A stretch of 64,000 bases of DNA from the NCBI GenBank assembly GCA_963843465.1, contig CAWJKP010000005.1, positions 186,001 through 250,000 of the forward strand. The letters are read 5' to 3'. This DNA comes from CAWJKP01 sp963843465. Its GTDB lineage: Bacteria > Planctomycetota > Planctomycetia > Pirellulales > Thermoguttaceae. The translations under genes were made by a program, and so were the position numbers. The notes beneath the pieces were generated by a model. The model was not told the origin of the DNA. It worked only from the letters and a program-made list of their open reading frames with translations, and ran no database searches. Positions 50,689-59,493 of this stretch are shown in pieces (the first letter of the stretch is position 1; each line of letters opens with the position of its first letter).

Positions 50689-51078
50689 ATGAAGCGAGAA
50701 GTCGTGGAAAGGCGAGGCAAGCGTTTTGTGCTGGTCGTGGAAGCGGACCTGGAACGTTTGGAACGGAAAGCCCGGCGTGGGGAGCCACCCTTGCCTCCCC
50801 TGCCTCCAGCCGATGCTCAGGGCAATCGGCCGGCGTTGGATTACATCCGCGCCTCGATCGCACGAGATATCATCCGCGAGCGGAAGGTGCTCGGGTTGAC
50901 ACAGGCAGAACTGGCTGCGCTGGCCGGCGTGCGCGAGGAAACCCTCTGCCGGCTGGAATCAGGTAAGCACTCGCCGACGGTGCGGACGGTGGAGAAGATC
51001 GATCGGGCGCTGAAGCAAGCCGCCAAGAAAGAGCAAGCCGGCAAGCGTCCCCACCGCGCAACAGGGAAAAGCCGCTAG
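50689..51078 (+). CDS. XRE-type antitoxin
   Basis: A 129-residue protein with an N-terminal toxin-binding extension (MKREVVERRGKRFVLVVEAD) and a C-terminal Cro/C1-type helix-turn-helix (ERKVLGLTQAELAALAGVRE, ETLCRLESGKHSPTVRTVEK). It probably neutralises the RelE-type toxin and represses their operon. The basic tail is short. The order toxin first, antitoxin second fits HigBA-type loci. Confidence 0.9.
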   Translation: MKREVVERRGKRFVLVVEADLERLERKARRGEPPLPPLPPADAQGNRPALDYIRASIARDIIRERKVLGLTQAELAALAGVREETLCRLESGKHSPTVRTVEKIDRALKQAAKKEQAGKRPHRATGKSR

Positions 51079-51186
51079 AGTCCGCGACCTTTTCCCTGTC
51101 CGCAAGTGTCGCAACCGCTTGCCGGGTCGCTCCCCCGTCCCGTTTGGCGGTGGGCGATGCCCACCCCACTCCTCCGCGTCTAGCGT

Positions 51187-51993
51187 CTAGCCCCGGTTCT
51201 TCGCGCAGTGGCCTTCCAAGGCGGCCAGCGTGGCGCTGCAGATCGTGGAACTGGTGAGAACCAGCGCTGTGCTGATCGCCAGCAGAGCGACGAACGACAA
51301 AGTGGCCGGGGCGACATTCAGGATTGCCAGGATGCCCAGGATGACGCTACCCACGCCCACCAGGAAGTCCCGCACCGGCGCCAGCGTCAGGGCGTTCACG
51401 GCCAACGGGCCTTTGAGCCGCCATCCTTCCACGCCGTGATAGGGGAAGCGGCTCACGCGCCGCATGACGCCGCTGTGCCAGAGCAAGCCCAATCCCAGCA
51501 CGATGACCGGCACTGCGCCGAATCGCGCCCCGGTAAGGTACACGAGGTTGAGAATGCCCAGCACCACCCCGGCGAGTCCCGCCACCAGGACGGCCAAAGA
51601 GCCGCTGGAGAAAGCGGTCCGGTCGCGAGGGGTCTCATCCTCGGCAAAGGGAAACATGGAGGCCCAAACGCGGCCGATCCCCGCCAGGATCAAGAACGCC
51701 GATCCCAAGGCGATGCCCGCCACCGGCAGCATGTAGATCGGCGTCACGCCCGACAGGCCAAGGATGGCCAGCACGAATGCCCCCAACGCCCACATCGAAC
51801 CAATGGTTGCGCCCCCCACCACCAGACTCATGGACCAGAACGGATCGTGCACGGGAATCGCCCTGCCCTGTTCGGCCTGGGGCTGCGGCCGCTGGGCTGA
51901 GGTTTCCCGCGAGGGCGGAGGGATCTGCGTCTGTCGCTCAAACGGCGCGGTGGCAGTCGCCGACTGCCCCTGGTTGCTCTCTGAAGTGACCAT
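51187..51993 (-). CDS. Multi-pass membrane protein
   Basis: A 268-residue protein starting at MVTSESNQGQSATA; the first 70 residues are polar and disordered, then about seven transmembrane helices (SLVVGGATIGSMWALGAFVL, VTPIYMLPVAGIALGSAFLI, LAVLVAGLAGVVLGILNLVY, FLVGVGSVILGILAILNV). It has no known domain. It is alone on its strand, next to the TPP enzyme gene. The function is unknown. Confidence 0.8.
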   Translation of the reverse strand: MVTSESNQGQSATATAPFERQTQIPPPSRETSAQRPQPQAEQGRAIPVHDPFWSMSLVVGGATIGSMWALGAFVLAILGLSGVTPIYMLPVAGIALGSAFLILAGIGRVWASMFPFAEDETPRDRTAFSSGSLAVLVAGLAGVVLGILNLVYLTGARFGAVPVIVLGLGLLWHSGVMRRVSRFPYHGVEGWRLKGPLAVNALTLAPVRDFLVGVGSVILGILAILNVAPATLSFVALLAISTALVLTSSTICSATLAALEGHCAKNRG

Positions 51994-52188
51994 GTTGCTA
52001 CATCTCCTCAATGGGGCTGCCGCCGACCCCTGCCCGCGTATGGCAGCGACAGCGCGGAATGCAAGGCGTGCGACAAAGCGATGCGAACGATCGCAACACG
52101 CCTCCTAAAAGAATTCTAGCGATGCTGGCAGACCGTCAATGAACCGCTCAGGGGCAGCGAGACGCACCCCCTTGGTTAAGCATATTGC

Positions 52189-53847
52189 CTAGATCCGCTG
52201 GCCGAGCTTTTGGGCGATGCGTTCCAGCGTGCGGCTGCAATCGTTGCGCTCGAGGTGGACGTGGATCAGGCTCATCGCCCGGCGGTCGGCCAGGGCCGCC
52301 CGCAGGGCCTCGTCGAACTGGCCCTCGGTGCGGACCTCGTAGCCGCTCCCGCCGCCGAGGACCTCCGGCAGCCGGGCATAGTGCCAGGGTTGGATCTCGT
52401 TGAAGGCGTGCTCCTCGGAGTGCAGCCGCCGCTCCGTGCCGTAGCCGGCGTTGTCCAGCACGATGACGATCGGGCTGAGATGATGGCGGACCACGGTGGA
52501 CAGCTCCATGCCGGTCATCTGAAAGGCCCCGTCGCCGACCACCACCACCGGCCGCAAGTCGGGCCGGGCGACCATCGCGCCTAACGCCGCCGGCACGGCA
52601 AAACCCATCGAGGTGTAGTAGGCCGGGCTCAAGAACTCCGTTCTCTGGCGGATCACCAGCTCGCTGGAGGCGAACAACGCGTCGCCGATGTCGGCAATCA
52701 CCACCATCGATTCCCCCAGCGACTGGTTCAGCCGCAGCATCAGCCGCTGCACGGTGATCGGCGCCCCAGGGCAGACCTCGTAGGTCTTGGTCAGCTCCGG
52801 CCGCGGGGGCAAGGGCCGCGGCGGGGCCTTCAGCCGGCAGGCGATCAGGCCGTCGAGGAAATCGGCCAGCAGCACGCCGTGGAAATGGTGGTGGCTGATG
52901 CGGAGCGATTCGCTGGTGGCGTAGATGCAGCGGGCCGGGTCGAGGTTGGCCGTGTTGATGCCCATGTTCAGGTCGGTCATGAAGGCCCCCAGGATGATCA
53001 CGCAATCGCTCTGTTCGACGAACTGCGTGACTTCCTCGCGTCCCATGGCCCCCTCGTAGATGCCGGCGAACCGCGGGTGGACCTCGCTCACCACGCTCTT
53101 GCCCAGGATCGTGGTGGTGAAGGGAATCTCGGCCCCATCCGCCAGGGCCAACAGTTGGGCCTGGAGCCCGAAGCGATGGATCTCCACGCCGGCCAGGATC
53201 ACCGGCCGACGCGCCTGCGAGATCCGCCGCGACGCTTCGGCCACCGCCTCCGCGACCGCCGCCGGATCGCTCGCCGGCCGGAAAGCCACAGCCAGATGGG
53301 GGGCCTCCGGAACCACGTTCACCATGTCCCGCGGCAACTCCAGGTAGCCGGGCCGCCGGTAGCGAGTCACCGACTCCAGCACCCGATCGATCTCGCGGAA
53401 GGCCAAGGCCGGGTCGGTGAGCTCTGCGGAGGCGCCGGTCAGGCGGCGGAAGACGTCCAATTGGGTGCGAAAATCCTTGACCTTGTGGTGCAACAAGGGG
53501 TTGTTGGACCGCTCCCGCATACCCGGCGAGCCGCTGATCACCACCACCGGCGATTTCTCCGCATAGGCCCCGGCGATCGAGTTGGCCAGGCTCAGCCCGC
53601 CTACGCAGTAGGTGACGCAAACCGCGCCGATGCCGTTGATCCGCGCGTAGGCGTCGGCGGCGAACCCGGCACAGTCCTCGCGGGTACAGCCTACGATCCG
53701 CAGCGGACTCTGCTCCAAGAGGTTATAGAATCCGAGCACGTAGTCGCCCGGAATGCCGAAAACGTCGCGGACACCCTGCTCGCTCAGCCGTCGGATGAGG
53801 TATTGGCCGATGGAGGTTTCCGTGACCACGGCCGGACGTGCAGGCAT
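52189..53847 (-). CDS. Thiamine-diphosphate-dependent 2-keto acid decarboxylase
   Basis: A 552-residue enzyme starting at MPARPAVVTETSIGQYLI. The cofactor-activating Glu is in the TREDCAGFAADAYAR segment, and the TPP-binding motif is GDGAFQMTGMELSTV ... LDNAGYGTE. The two adjacent histidines of NNPLLHHKVKDF are those of pyruvate and indolepyruvate decarboxylases, which separates it from acetolactate synthase. It makes an aldehyde plus CO2 from a 2-keto acid; pyruvate, phenylpyruvate or indolepyruvate are all possible. No neighbouring dehydrogenase decides between them. Confidence 0.9.
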   Translation of the reverse strand: MPARPAVVTETSIGQYLIRRLSEQGVRDVFGIPGDYVLGFYNLLEQSPLRIVGCTREDCAGFAADAYARINGIGAVCVTYCVGGLSLANSIAGAYAEKSPVVVISGSPGMRERSNNPLLHHKVKDFRTQLDVFRRLTGASAELTDPALAFREIDRVLESVTRYRRPGYLELPRDMVNVVPEAPHLAVAFRPASDPAAVAEAVAEASRRISQARRPVILAGVEIHRFGLQAQLLALADGAEIPFTTTILGKSVVSEVHPRFAGIYEGAMGREEVTQFVEQSDCVIILGAFMTDLNMGINTANLDPARCIYATSESLRISHHHFHGVLLADFLDGLIACRLKAPPRPLPPRPELTKTYEVCPGAPITVQRLMLRLNQSLGESMVVIADIGDALFASSELVIRQRTEFLSPAYYTSMGFAVPAALGAMVARPDLRPVVVVGDGAFQMTGMELSTVVRHHLSPIVIVLDNAGYGTERRLHSEEHAFNEIQPWHYARLPEVLGGGSGYEVRTEGQFDEALRAALADRRAMSLIHVHLERNDCSRTLERIAQKLGQRI

Positions 53848-53872
53848 AGTTGCATTGGGGATTTCAGCCCAT

Positions 53873-53912
53873 GTAGGGTGGCACAAGCTCGCGCTAGCGC
53901 GGACTGCCTACC
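53873..53912. repeat. Solo half of the GTAGGGTGGGACAAG family
   Basis: GTAGGGTGGCACAAGCTCGC, partially matching the left arm of the family. It lies between the decarboxylase gene and the next repeat. Confidence 0.6.
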
Positions 53913-53920
53913 AACTCTTC

Positions 53921-53980
53921 GTAGGATGGGCATTCTTGCCCGTCTTCTCTCTACCACACGGGCAAGAATGCCCATGCTAC
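53921..53980. repeat. REPIN-like repeat, GTAGCATGGGCATTC family, copy 2
   Basis: GTAGGATGGGCATTCTTGCC and GGCAAGAATGCCCATGCTAC. It is bounded by GTAG/CTAC. Copy 1 is at 5262-5321. Confidence 0.9.
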
Positions 53981-54012
53981 CCTTGCCGGCAAATTGTCCG
54001 CAGTCCTCCTGG

Positions 54013-54996
54013 CTATCGCCGCACGAAAGCTAACGTGGGCAACTCCGAGGTTGCCTCGTTCAAGTCGGTCTTGATCCGCAGGGTCTCGACCGCCTTGCCG
54101 GTTTGCGAGCCGGCGGTGATCGTCACCGGTACGACGTGCAGCGGCTTGGACTGGTCGCCGTCGCCGGAAGTCGTTATCTGGAAGAAGGTTCCATCGCCAG
54201 TGACGGAGACGATCTTGAACGGCTGCTTGCCCTGCACCACGATCGGCTTGGTAACCTTCTCCCCGGGCTGCATCGCGCCGAGAAAGAGGGTCGTGGGGCT
54301 GACCGTGACCGTCGAGACTACGCGGCCCTCGATGAGCACGGGGAACTGGGGCGTGCTGGCATCGTTGGTGTAGACCAACAAGTGGTCCTTGATGTAGCCC
54401 ACCGGGGCCTTCTTGTCGATCACGACCCGAACTTCGTAGTTCACCTGGCTTCCCGCATTCTGCGCGTTGACCAGACTGGCACTGATGTTGGGATTGGTGG
54501 TCTGCAGGGAGACCACCTGCCAGCCGGGCCGCCCACTGATCATGATCCGCTTCTCGACGGACGAGCCGAGATCAACGTCGCCCAACTCCAACTCCGCCGG
54601 GTTGACGGAAACGTCGTCGCGGATCACGCCGTTGACCTGTAACTGCACGGTCGCCGGGAAAGGCTTGTCAATGGTCACGGTGATCGTGGCCGCGTGTACA
54701 CCGAGGAAGGCATTGGTGTTGAAGGTCGCCACCACCGATCCCTTCTCGTAAGTCTTGACCAGAGGGTTCTTGATGCTCACGCTGGTGCAGTGGCAACTCG
54801 GCTGGGCGTCGGCCACGTGAACGTCTTCCAGGAAGGTGTTGGTGTAGATGAACTCGTATTGGACCTTGGCGAAGTGGGCGACGGCGCCGAAATCGTGGGT
54901 CTTGGTCTCGAACATTTTGTCCGCCCAGTCCTGGGCCCAAGCCGGGGCCGCCAGGCAGCACAACAACAGAGCGCAGAGGGCCGATTTACCGATCAT
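54013..54996 (-). CDS. DUF1573 domain secreted protein
   Basis: A 327-residue exported protein starting at MIGKSALCALLLCCLAAPAW, with signal cleavage near WAQDW. The first Ig-like domain (ETKTHDFGAVAHFAKVQYEF, PSCHCTSVSIKNPLV) has the CxC of DUF1573 proteins, which hold a metal or disulfide. Further Ig-like strands continue (VSVNPAELELGDVDLGSSVE, TVTVSPTTLFLGAMQPGEKV). It is found in planctomycetes and Bacteroidetes; the function is unknown. Confidence 0.9.
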   Translation of the reverse strand: MIGKSALCALLLCCLAAPAWAQDWADKMFETKTHDFGAVAHFAKVQYEFIYTNTFLEDVHVADAQPSCHCTSVSIKNPLVKTYEKGSVVATFNTNAFLGVHAATITVTIDKPFPATVQLQVNGVIRDDVSVNPAELELGDVDLGSSVEKRIMISGRPGWQVVSLQTTNPNISASLVNAQNAGSQVNYEVRVVIDKKAPVGYIKDHLLVYTNDASTPQFPVLIEGRVVSTVTVSPTTLFLGAMQPGEKVTKPIVVQGKQPFKIVSVTGDGTFFQITTSGDGDQSKPLHVVPVTITAGSQTGKAVETLRIKTDLNEATSELPTLAFVRR

Positions 54997-55221
54997 TCCA
55001 TGGTCTCCAAACATCAAAGTGGACCGATCATCCGTTGGATTGCCCCTGAAAACCTTCCCAAGAATTGGTAGCAGTAAAGGCCCGACAATTCAACCCCCCT
55101 GCACTGGCAGCCGACACGGATTTGACATGGCTGGGGGGAAAAACTGGCCCGGCCATCCGCGATTCCCCTAGGATCGGCGATCGCGTCACGATTTGCCTGT
55201 AGGACGGATTGCCAACGATGC

Positions 55222-56466
55222 CTAGGGCTTGGCTTCCAGGAACCGCTCGGCGCCGTCGGACTTGGCGATCACGGTGATGCCGTTCTCGGTGTGGTAGAAG
55301 CCGCGGCGGCGGTCCAGCTCGTGGTCGAAGCCGATCTCCACGCCGGGCGGGATGTGCACGCCCTTGTCGATGATCGCCCGGCGGACGCGGCAATGCCGGC
55401 CGATGTCCACCCGCGCGAAAAGGATCGACTCCTCGACGTGGGCGAAGCTGTTGACCCGGGTCTGCGGCCCGAGGATCGACCGCTCGACCTGCCCGCCGGA
55501 GACGATCGATCCCAGGCAGACGATGCTGTCCATGGCCAGCCCGCGGCGATTGGCGTCAGCGAAGACGAACTTCGGCGGCGGGCAATTGGGCTGGTAGGTG
55601 CGGATCGGCCAATCTTCGTCGTACATGTTCAGGGCTGGGTCGACGGAGACCAGGTCCATGCTCGCCGCATAGTAGGCATCCAGCGTGCCCACGTCCCGCC
55701 AGTAGGCGTCCTTCTTGCGGTTCTCGTCCGTGAACGGATAGGCGAAGACGCGGTTGGTCTGGAGGATTGCGGGGATGATGTCGCCGCCGAAGTCGTGCCG
55801 GCTGCCCCGCCGGGTGGCGTCGCGGCAGAGCTCCTCGAAGAGGAAGCGGGCGGTGAAGACGTAGATCCCCATCGAGGCCAGGCAGTGCTGCTCGTCGCCC
55901 GGAATCGGCTTGGGAGCTTCCGGCTTCTCCTCGAACCCGACCACCCGGCTGGCCGTGTCGACCTGCATCACGCCGAACTGCCGGGCCGCCTCGAAACGCG
56001 CCAGCCGCAGGGCGCCGATCGTCAGGTCGGCCTTGTTCTGGATGTGGAAGTCGACCAGCCGGCGGTAATTCATCTTGTAGATATGGTCGCCGGCGAGGAT
56101 CAGGACGTAGGTCGGGTGTTCCTTCTCGATGGTGTAGATGTTCTGGTAGACGGCGTCGGCCGTGCCTTGGTACCAGCTCTCGTCGATCCGCTGCTGCGGA
56201 GGCACGACGTCGATAAACTCGTTCAACTCCCGGCAAAAGTACCGCTGCCAGCCCATGTTGATGTGCCGGTCGAGGCTCATCGCCTTGTATTGCGTGAGCA
56301 CCAGCAGCTTCCGCACGCCGCTGTTGAGGCAGTTGGAAAGCGTGAAATCGACGATCCGGTAGGCCCCGCCAAAAGGGACCGCCGGCTTCGCCCGATCGCG
56401 CGTCAGCGGGTCCAGACGCGCTCCCTTACCTCCGGCAAGAATCACAGCCATCACATCATATCTCAT
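55222..56466 (-). CDS. glgC: Glucose-1-phosphate adenylyltransferase
   Basis: This is the committing step of glycogen synthesis: ATP plus glucose-1-phosphate gives ADP-glucose and PPi. The 414-residue protein has the nucleotide-binding signature LAGGKGARLDPLT and RDRAKPAVPFGG, the VLILAGDHIYKMNY segment, and C-terminal left-handed beta-helix hexapeptides (SILGPQTRVNSFAHVEES, CRVRRAIIDKGVHIPPG). The allosteric region is at the termini. Start at MRYDVMAVILAGGKG. glgP lies 5 kb away, so glycogen metabolism is loosely grouped here. Confidence 0.95.
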   Translation of the reverse strand: MRYDVMAVILAGGKGARLDPLTRDRAKPAVPFGGAYRIVDFTLSNCLNSGVRKLLVLTQYKAMSLDRHINMGWQRYFCRELNEFIDVVPPQQRIDESWYQGTADAVYQNIYTIEKEHPTYVLILAGDHIYKMNYRRLVDFHIQNKADLTIGALRLARFEAARQFGVMQVDTASRVVGFEEKPEAPKPIPGDEQHCLASMGIYVFTARFLFEELCRDATRRGSRHDFGGDIIPAILQTNRVFAYPFTDENRKKDAYWRDVGTLDAYYAASMDLVSVDPALNMYDEDWPIRTYQPNCPPPKFVFADANRRGLAMDSIVCLGSIVSGGQVERSILGPQTRVNSFAHVEESILFARVDIGRHCRVRRAIIDKGVHIPPGVEIGFDHELDRRRGFYHTENGITVIAKSDGAERFLEAKP

Positions 56467-56568
56467 CGGCGACCGCGCTCCTTCGTTAAGGCCGGTGGTC
56501 GGGCAAACTGCCCTTATTCTACTCCGCTTGCCAGGGCCGCTAAAGAGGTCTGTCGCGGAAAGGTAGAG

Positions 56569-56810
56569 GTAGGGTGGGACAAGCCCGCGTAAGCGAGCGC
56601 GGGCCCACCAAGAGGGAGTGGCCAGTGGTCAGTGGTCAGAGGAAGTGGCCAGTGGTCAGAGGAGGGATATGGTGTGAGGGACAAGGGAAAAGGGATAATC
56701 GCACCCTCCATCCCTCGTCCCTTCATCCACTAACCACTGACCACTACCCACTGACCACTTACCACTGCTGGTGGGCCGGCGGCCGCCACGGCGGCCTTGT
56801 CCCACCCTAC
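56569..56810. repeat. REPIN-like repeat, GTAGGGTGGGACAAG family, copy 3
   Basis: GTAGGGTGGGACAAGCCCGC to GGCCTTGTCCCACCCTAC, with an inner CAGTGGTCAGTGGTCAG tandem and a matching GACCACTGACCAC stretch. Its GTAG (minus strand) contains the TAG stop of asnB. It fills the whole gap between glgC and asnB. Confidence 0.9.
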
Positions 56811-58804
56811 CTTTCCGGCAGCCAGCATCGCTGCCAAAGCTCGAAGAACAGCAGGGCCCAGAGACGGTAGCTGTGATCGAAACGGCCCGAGAGGTGGGCA
56901 TCCAACAGCCGGCGGACCGCCACCTCGCGGAAGATCCCCCGCTGGAGTGTGCGTGGGTCGAGGAGCACTTCTCGGGCGAACCCTGCCAGCGGACCGCGGA
57001 ACCAGTGGTCCAAAGGGACCCCGAACCCCATCTTTTTCCGCTGCCGGATGACCGGGGGCAGCAAGTCGCTGAAGGCCTCCCGTAGCAGCCCTTTTCCGCG
57101 GCCCCGGCGGAACTTCAGCCCGATCGGCAGCCGCGCGGCCAGCTCCACCACTCGATGGTCGAGAAACGGCTGCCGGCACTCCAGCCCGTGAGCCATGGAA
57201 GCCGTGTCCACCTTCCGCATCAGATCGCAGGGCAGATAGGTCGCCAGGTCGGCCAGGCTGGCGGCCGTGACCGGATCGCGGCCCCGGCTTTGGGCCAGTG
57301 CCGCCGCGAGGAAATCCAAAGGGTCGGCGTCGGGCAGCGCGGCCAGAAAGTCGTCGCTGTAGAGCTCCGCCCGCTGGGCCTCGTGAAAAATCGAGATCCA
57401 TTCCAGGTATCGCCGAGCCGGCGTCTGGCCGAAGACCTCCAGGAACCGCTTCAGCCGCCGCCGGAAGCTCTTCTGACGGGGGCTGGCCGGCAACTTCTGC
57501 CAGAGACGACTGGCCAGCACCCGGCGGAGCACGGCCGGTGCGCGGTCCAGCCAAGCGGCCAGCCAGACCGCCCGGTAACGCGGATAGCCGGCGAACAGCT
57601 CATCGCCGCCGTCGCCGGTCAGGGCCACGGTTACGTGGCGGCGGGTCAACTGGGAAACGTACCAAGTGGGGATGGCCGAGCTGTCGGCAAAGGGCTCGTC
57701 GAAGTGCCAGACCAGCTTGGGGAGCACCTCGACCGCGTCCGGCTCGACGCGGAACTCCTCGTGGACCGTGCCGAACCGCCGCGCAACGGCGGCCGCATAG
57801 CGGGTCTCGTCGTATTCCGGCACCGGGAACCCAATCGAGAAGGTCCGCACGGGCCCCGTGCCAAGCTGCGACATCAGCCCCACGATGATCGTCGAATCCA
57901 GACCGCCGGAAAGGAATGCTCCCAGGGGCACCTCGCTCTGGAGCCGCATCCCAACCGCTGAAGTCAAGAGCTGCCGCAACTCCCCGGCGTGGCCGCCCGG
58001 GCCCTTGTACTCCTCACGCTCCGCGTGAGGGCGAGCGTCACGTTCCGTGTAAGGGGAAGCGTCACGCGGAGCGTGACGAGTACGGTCTTCCTGGCAGAAG
58101 TCGGGCTGCCAGTAGCGCTGCAACTCGAGCCGGCCCTCGCGGTAGATCGCGTAGCAGCCCGGCGGCAGCTTGGCGATGCCCTGGAAGATCGCCCACGGAT
58201 GTGGCACGTATTGATAAGTCAGGTAGAGATCGATCGCCTGGGGATCGAGCTGCCGGGGGACGCCGGGCACTTCCAGCAGGCTCTTCAGCTCGCTGGCGAA
58301 CAACAGCCTCTCGGGCTCGACCCGGTAGACCAACGGCTTTTGGCCCAGGCGGTCGCGGGCCAGGAGCAATTGCCGCCGGCCGGCGTCCCAAAGGGCGATG
58401 GCGAACATGCCGTTGAACCGCTTCAGGCAGTCGGGCCCTTCATCCTCGTAGAGGTGGACGATCACTTCGGTATCGCTTTGCGTGCGGAAGCGATGGCCCG
58501 TTGCCTCCAGCCGGCGCCGCAGATCGCGGTGGTTGTAGATCTCGCCGTTGAAGACCACCTGGACCGTGCCGTCCTCGTTGCCCATCGGCTGGTGGCCGCC
58601 GGCCAGGTCGATGATCGACAGCCGGCGATGGCCCAAGGCGACGCCCGGCACGCCGGCGAGCCCCGGGCGGAGATGGAGGTCGCCGGTGTAGAGCCCCTCG
58701 TCGTCCGGGCCGCGGTGACGGAGGACCTCGATCATTCGCCGGAGCGTGGCCTCGTCCAGCAACGTCGCCGGGCTGTTCCAGACCGCTCCGGTGATCCCGC
58801 ACAT
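56807..58804 (-). CDS. asnB: Asparagine synthase (glutamine-hydrolysing)
   Basis: A 665-residue glutamine amidotransferase. Cys2 of MCGITGAVWN is the nucleophile; the glutaminase domain runs to about residue 210 (RHRGPDDEGLYTG, NGEIYNH). The synthetase domain has the pyrophosphate loop LSGGLDST. It converts aspartate, glutamine and ATP to asparagine, or amidates another substrate (a family used for exopolysaccharide and sugar modification). The segment RTRHAPRDASPYTERDARPH (residues about 241-268) is encoded by a palindromic element inserted in frame. The stop TAG belongs to the adjoining REPIN. The upstream BON gene ends directly at its ATG. Confidence 0.92.
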   Translation of the reverse strand: MCGITGAVWNSPATLLDEATLRRMIEVLRHRGPDDEGLYTGDLHLRPGLAGVPGVALGHRRLSIIDLAGGHQPMGNEDGTVQVVFNGEIYNHRDLRRRLEATGHRFRTQSDTEVIVHLYEDEGPDCLKRFNGMFAIALWDAGRRQLLLARDRLGQKPLVYRVEPERLLFASELKSLLEVPGVPRQLDPQAIDLYLTYQYVPHPWAIFQGIAKLPPGCYAIYREGRLELQRYWQPDFCQEDRTRHAPRDASPYTERDARPHAEREEYKGPGGHAGELRQLLTSAVGMRLQSEVPLGAFLSGGLDSTIIVGLMSQLGTGPVRTFSIGFPVPEYDETRYAAAVARRFGTVHEEFRVEPDAVEVLPKLVWHFDEPFADSSAIPTWYVSQLTRRHVTVALTGDGGDELFAGYPRYRAVWLAAWLDRAPAVLRRVLASRLWQKLPASPRQKSFRRRLKRFLEVFGQTPARRYLEWISIFHEAQRAELYSDDFLAALPDADPLDFLAAALAQSRGRDPVTAASLADLATYLPCDLMRKVDTASMAHGLECRQPFLDHRVVELAARLPIGLKFRRGRGKGLLREAFSDLLPPVIRQRKKMGFGVPLDHWFRGPLAGFAREVLLDPRTLQRGIFREVAVRRLLDAHLSGRFDHSYRLWALLFFELWQRCWLPER
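58007..58083. repeat. Palindromic element in frame inside asnB
   Basis: GTACTCCTCACGCTCCGCGT and ACGCGGAGCGTGACGAGTAC bound the element (21 of 22 positions invert). It is translated in asnB between the glutaminase and synthetase domains. It resembles the in-frame palindromic elements known from Rickettsia (RPE) in behaviour, not in sequence. Confidence 0.88.
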
Positions 58805-59092
58805 TCAGGCGACTTCGATCTGATTGCAAAGCTGGCCGCCGCCGGGCACGGCCATCGCAGCGTGCTGGGCCTGCTGCTTGGTGTAGTAGGTGTTGCAGCA
58901 GCCGCGGAGCGTGATTCCCCTGCGGCTGACTTCCACGTGCAGGTCCCGCACCCGGCCGCCGGTTTCCCGCCAAACGGCCCTCTCGATCCGGGCGGCCAGG
59001 ATCTCCGCTTCCGCCAGGGTCTCCGGCAGCGGGTGGTCCGACAAGCGTGGCGCAGGAAATTCCGACTCACTATCGTGCGACAGGTCGTCCAT
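58805..59092 (-). CDS. BON domain protein
   Basis: A 95-residue protein beginning MDDLSHDSESEFPAPRLSDH. The C-terminal block IERAVWRETGGRVRDLHVEV, then SRRGITLRGCCNTYYTKQQA and AVPGGGQLCNQIEVA, is a BON domain, a small fold that binds phospholipids and is common at membranes. It lacks a signal peptide, so it is probably cytoplasmic. It stops directly at the start of asnB and is probably co-transcribed with it. Confidence 0.8.
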   Translation of the reverse strand: MDDLSHDSESEFPAPRLSDHPLPETLAEAEILAARIERAVWRETGGRVRDLHVEVSRRGITLRGCCNTYYTKQQAQHAAMAVPGGGQLCNQIEVA

Positions 59093-59127
59093 GGTTCCCT
59101 CCTCGCCGATCGCCATTGGCGCTCATT

Positions 59128-59180
59128 GTGGTGCAGGCGTCCCCCCTGACCCGAGAATGCAGGCGGGACGCCTGCACCAC
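59128..59180. repeat. Palindromic repeat, GTGGTGCAGGCGTCC family, copy 1
   Basis: GTGGTGCAGGCGTCCCCCCT and CAGGCGGGACGCCTGCACCAC. A second copy is at 63250-63303, right after glgP. It lies between two BON genes. Confidence 0.85.
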
Positions 59181-59226
59181 AAGCAGCGAGCGACCAACTT
59201 ACTCCCTTACGGCTCCTAAAGTCTGT

Positions 59227-59493
59227 CTATTCGGGGCGTGAGCCCGATTCCCGGTTTTGGCAGCGGACGCAGATGCGATTGACCACCTCCAGGTCGCGCC
59301 GTTGGCACTCCTGGCAGATCGCCCGCACCGCTTCCTGGGCAAGCTGTTTGTGGTAGAAGCTCGAGACCGTACCTAAGATCAAGAGCAACCCGTCCTTTTC
59401 CTCGATCCGCAGGTCGCGCAACTCGGAGATTGGGCTGCTGCAAAGGACCGTTTGCACATGGGGCGCAACGTCATGTACCGGCGGATGGCTCAT
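59227..59493 (-). CDS. Second BON-like protein
   Basis: An 88-residue protein starting at MSHPPVHDVAPHVQTVLC. The body SPISELRDLRIEEKDGLLLI, then GTVSSFYHKQLAQEAVRAIC, resembles the C-terminal part of BON domains. A Cys-rich tail (CQECQRRDLEVVNRICVRC) could bind a metal. It resembles its downstream neighbour in HKQLAQEA and TKQQAQHA, suggesting an ancient tandem duplication. Confidence 0.65.
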   Translation of the reverse strand: MSHPPVHDVAPHVQTVLCSSPISELRDLRIEEKDGLLLILGTVSSFYHKQLAQEAVRAICQECQRRDLEVVNRICVRCQNRESGSRPE

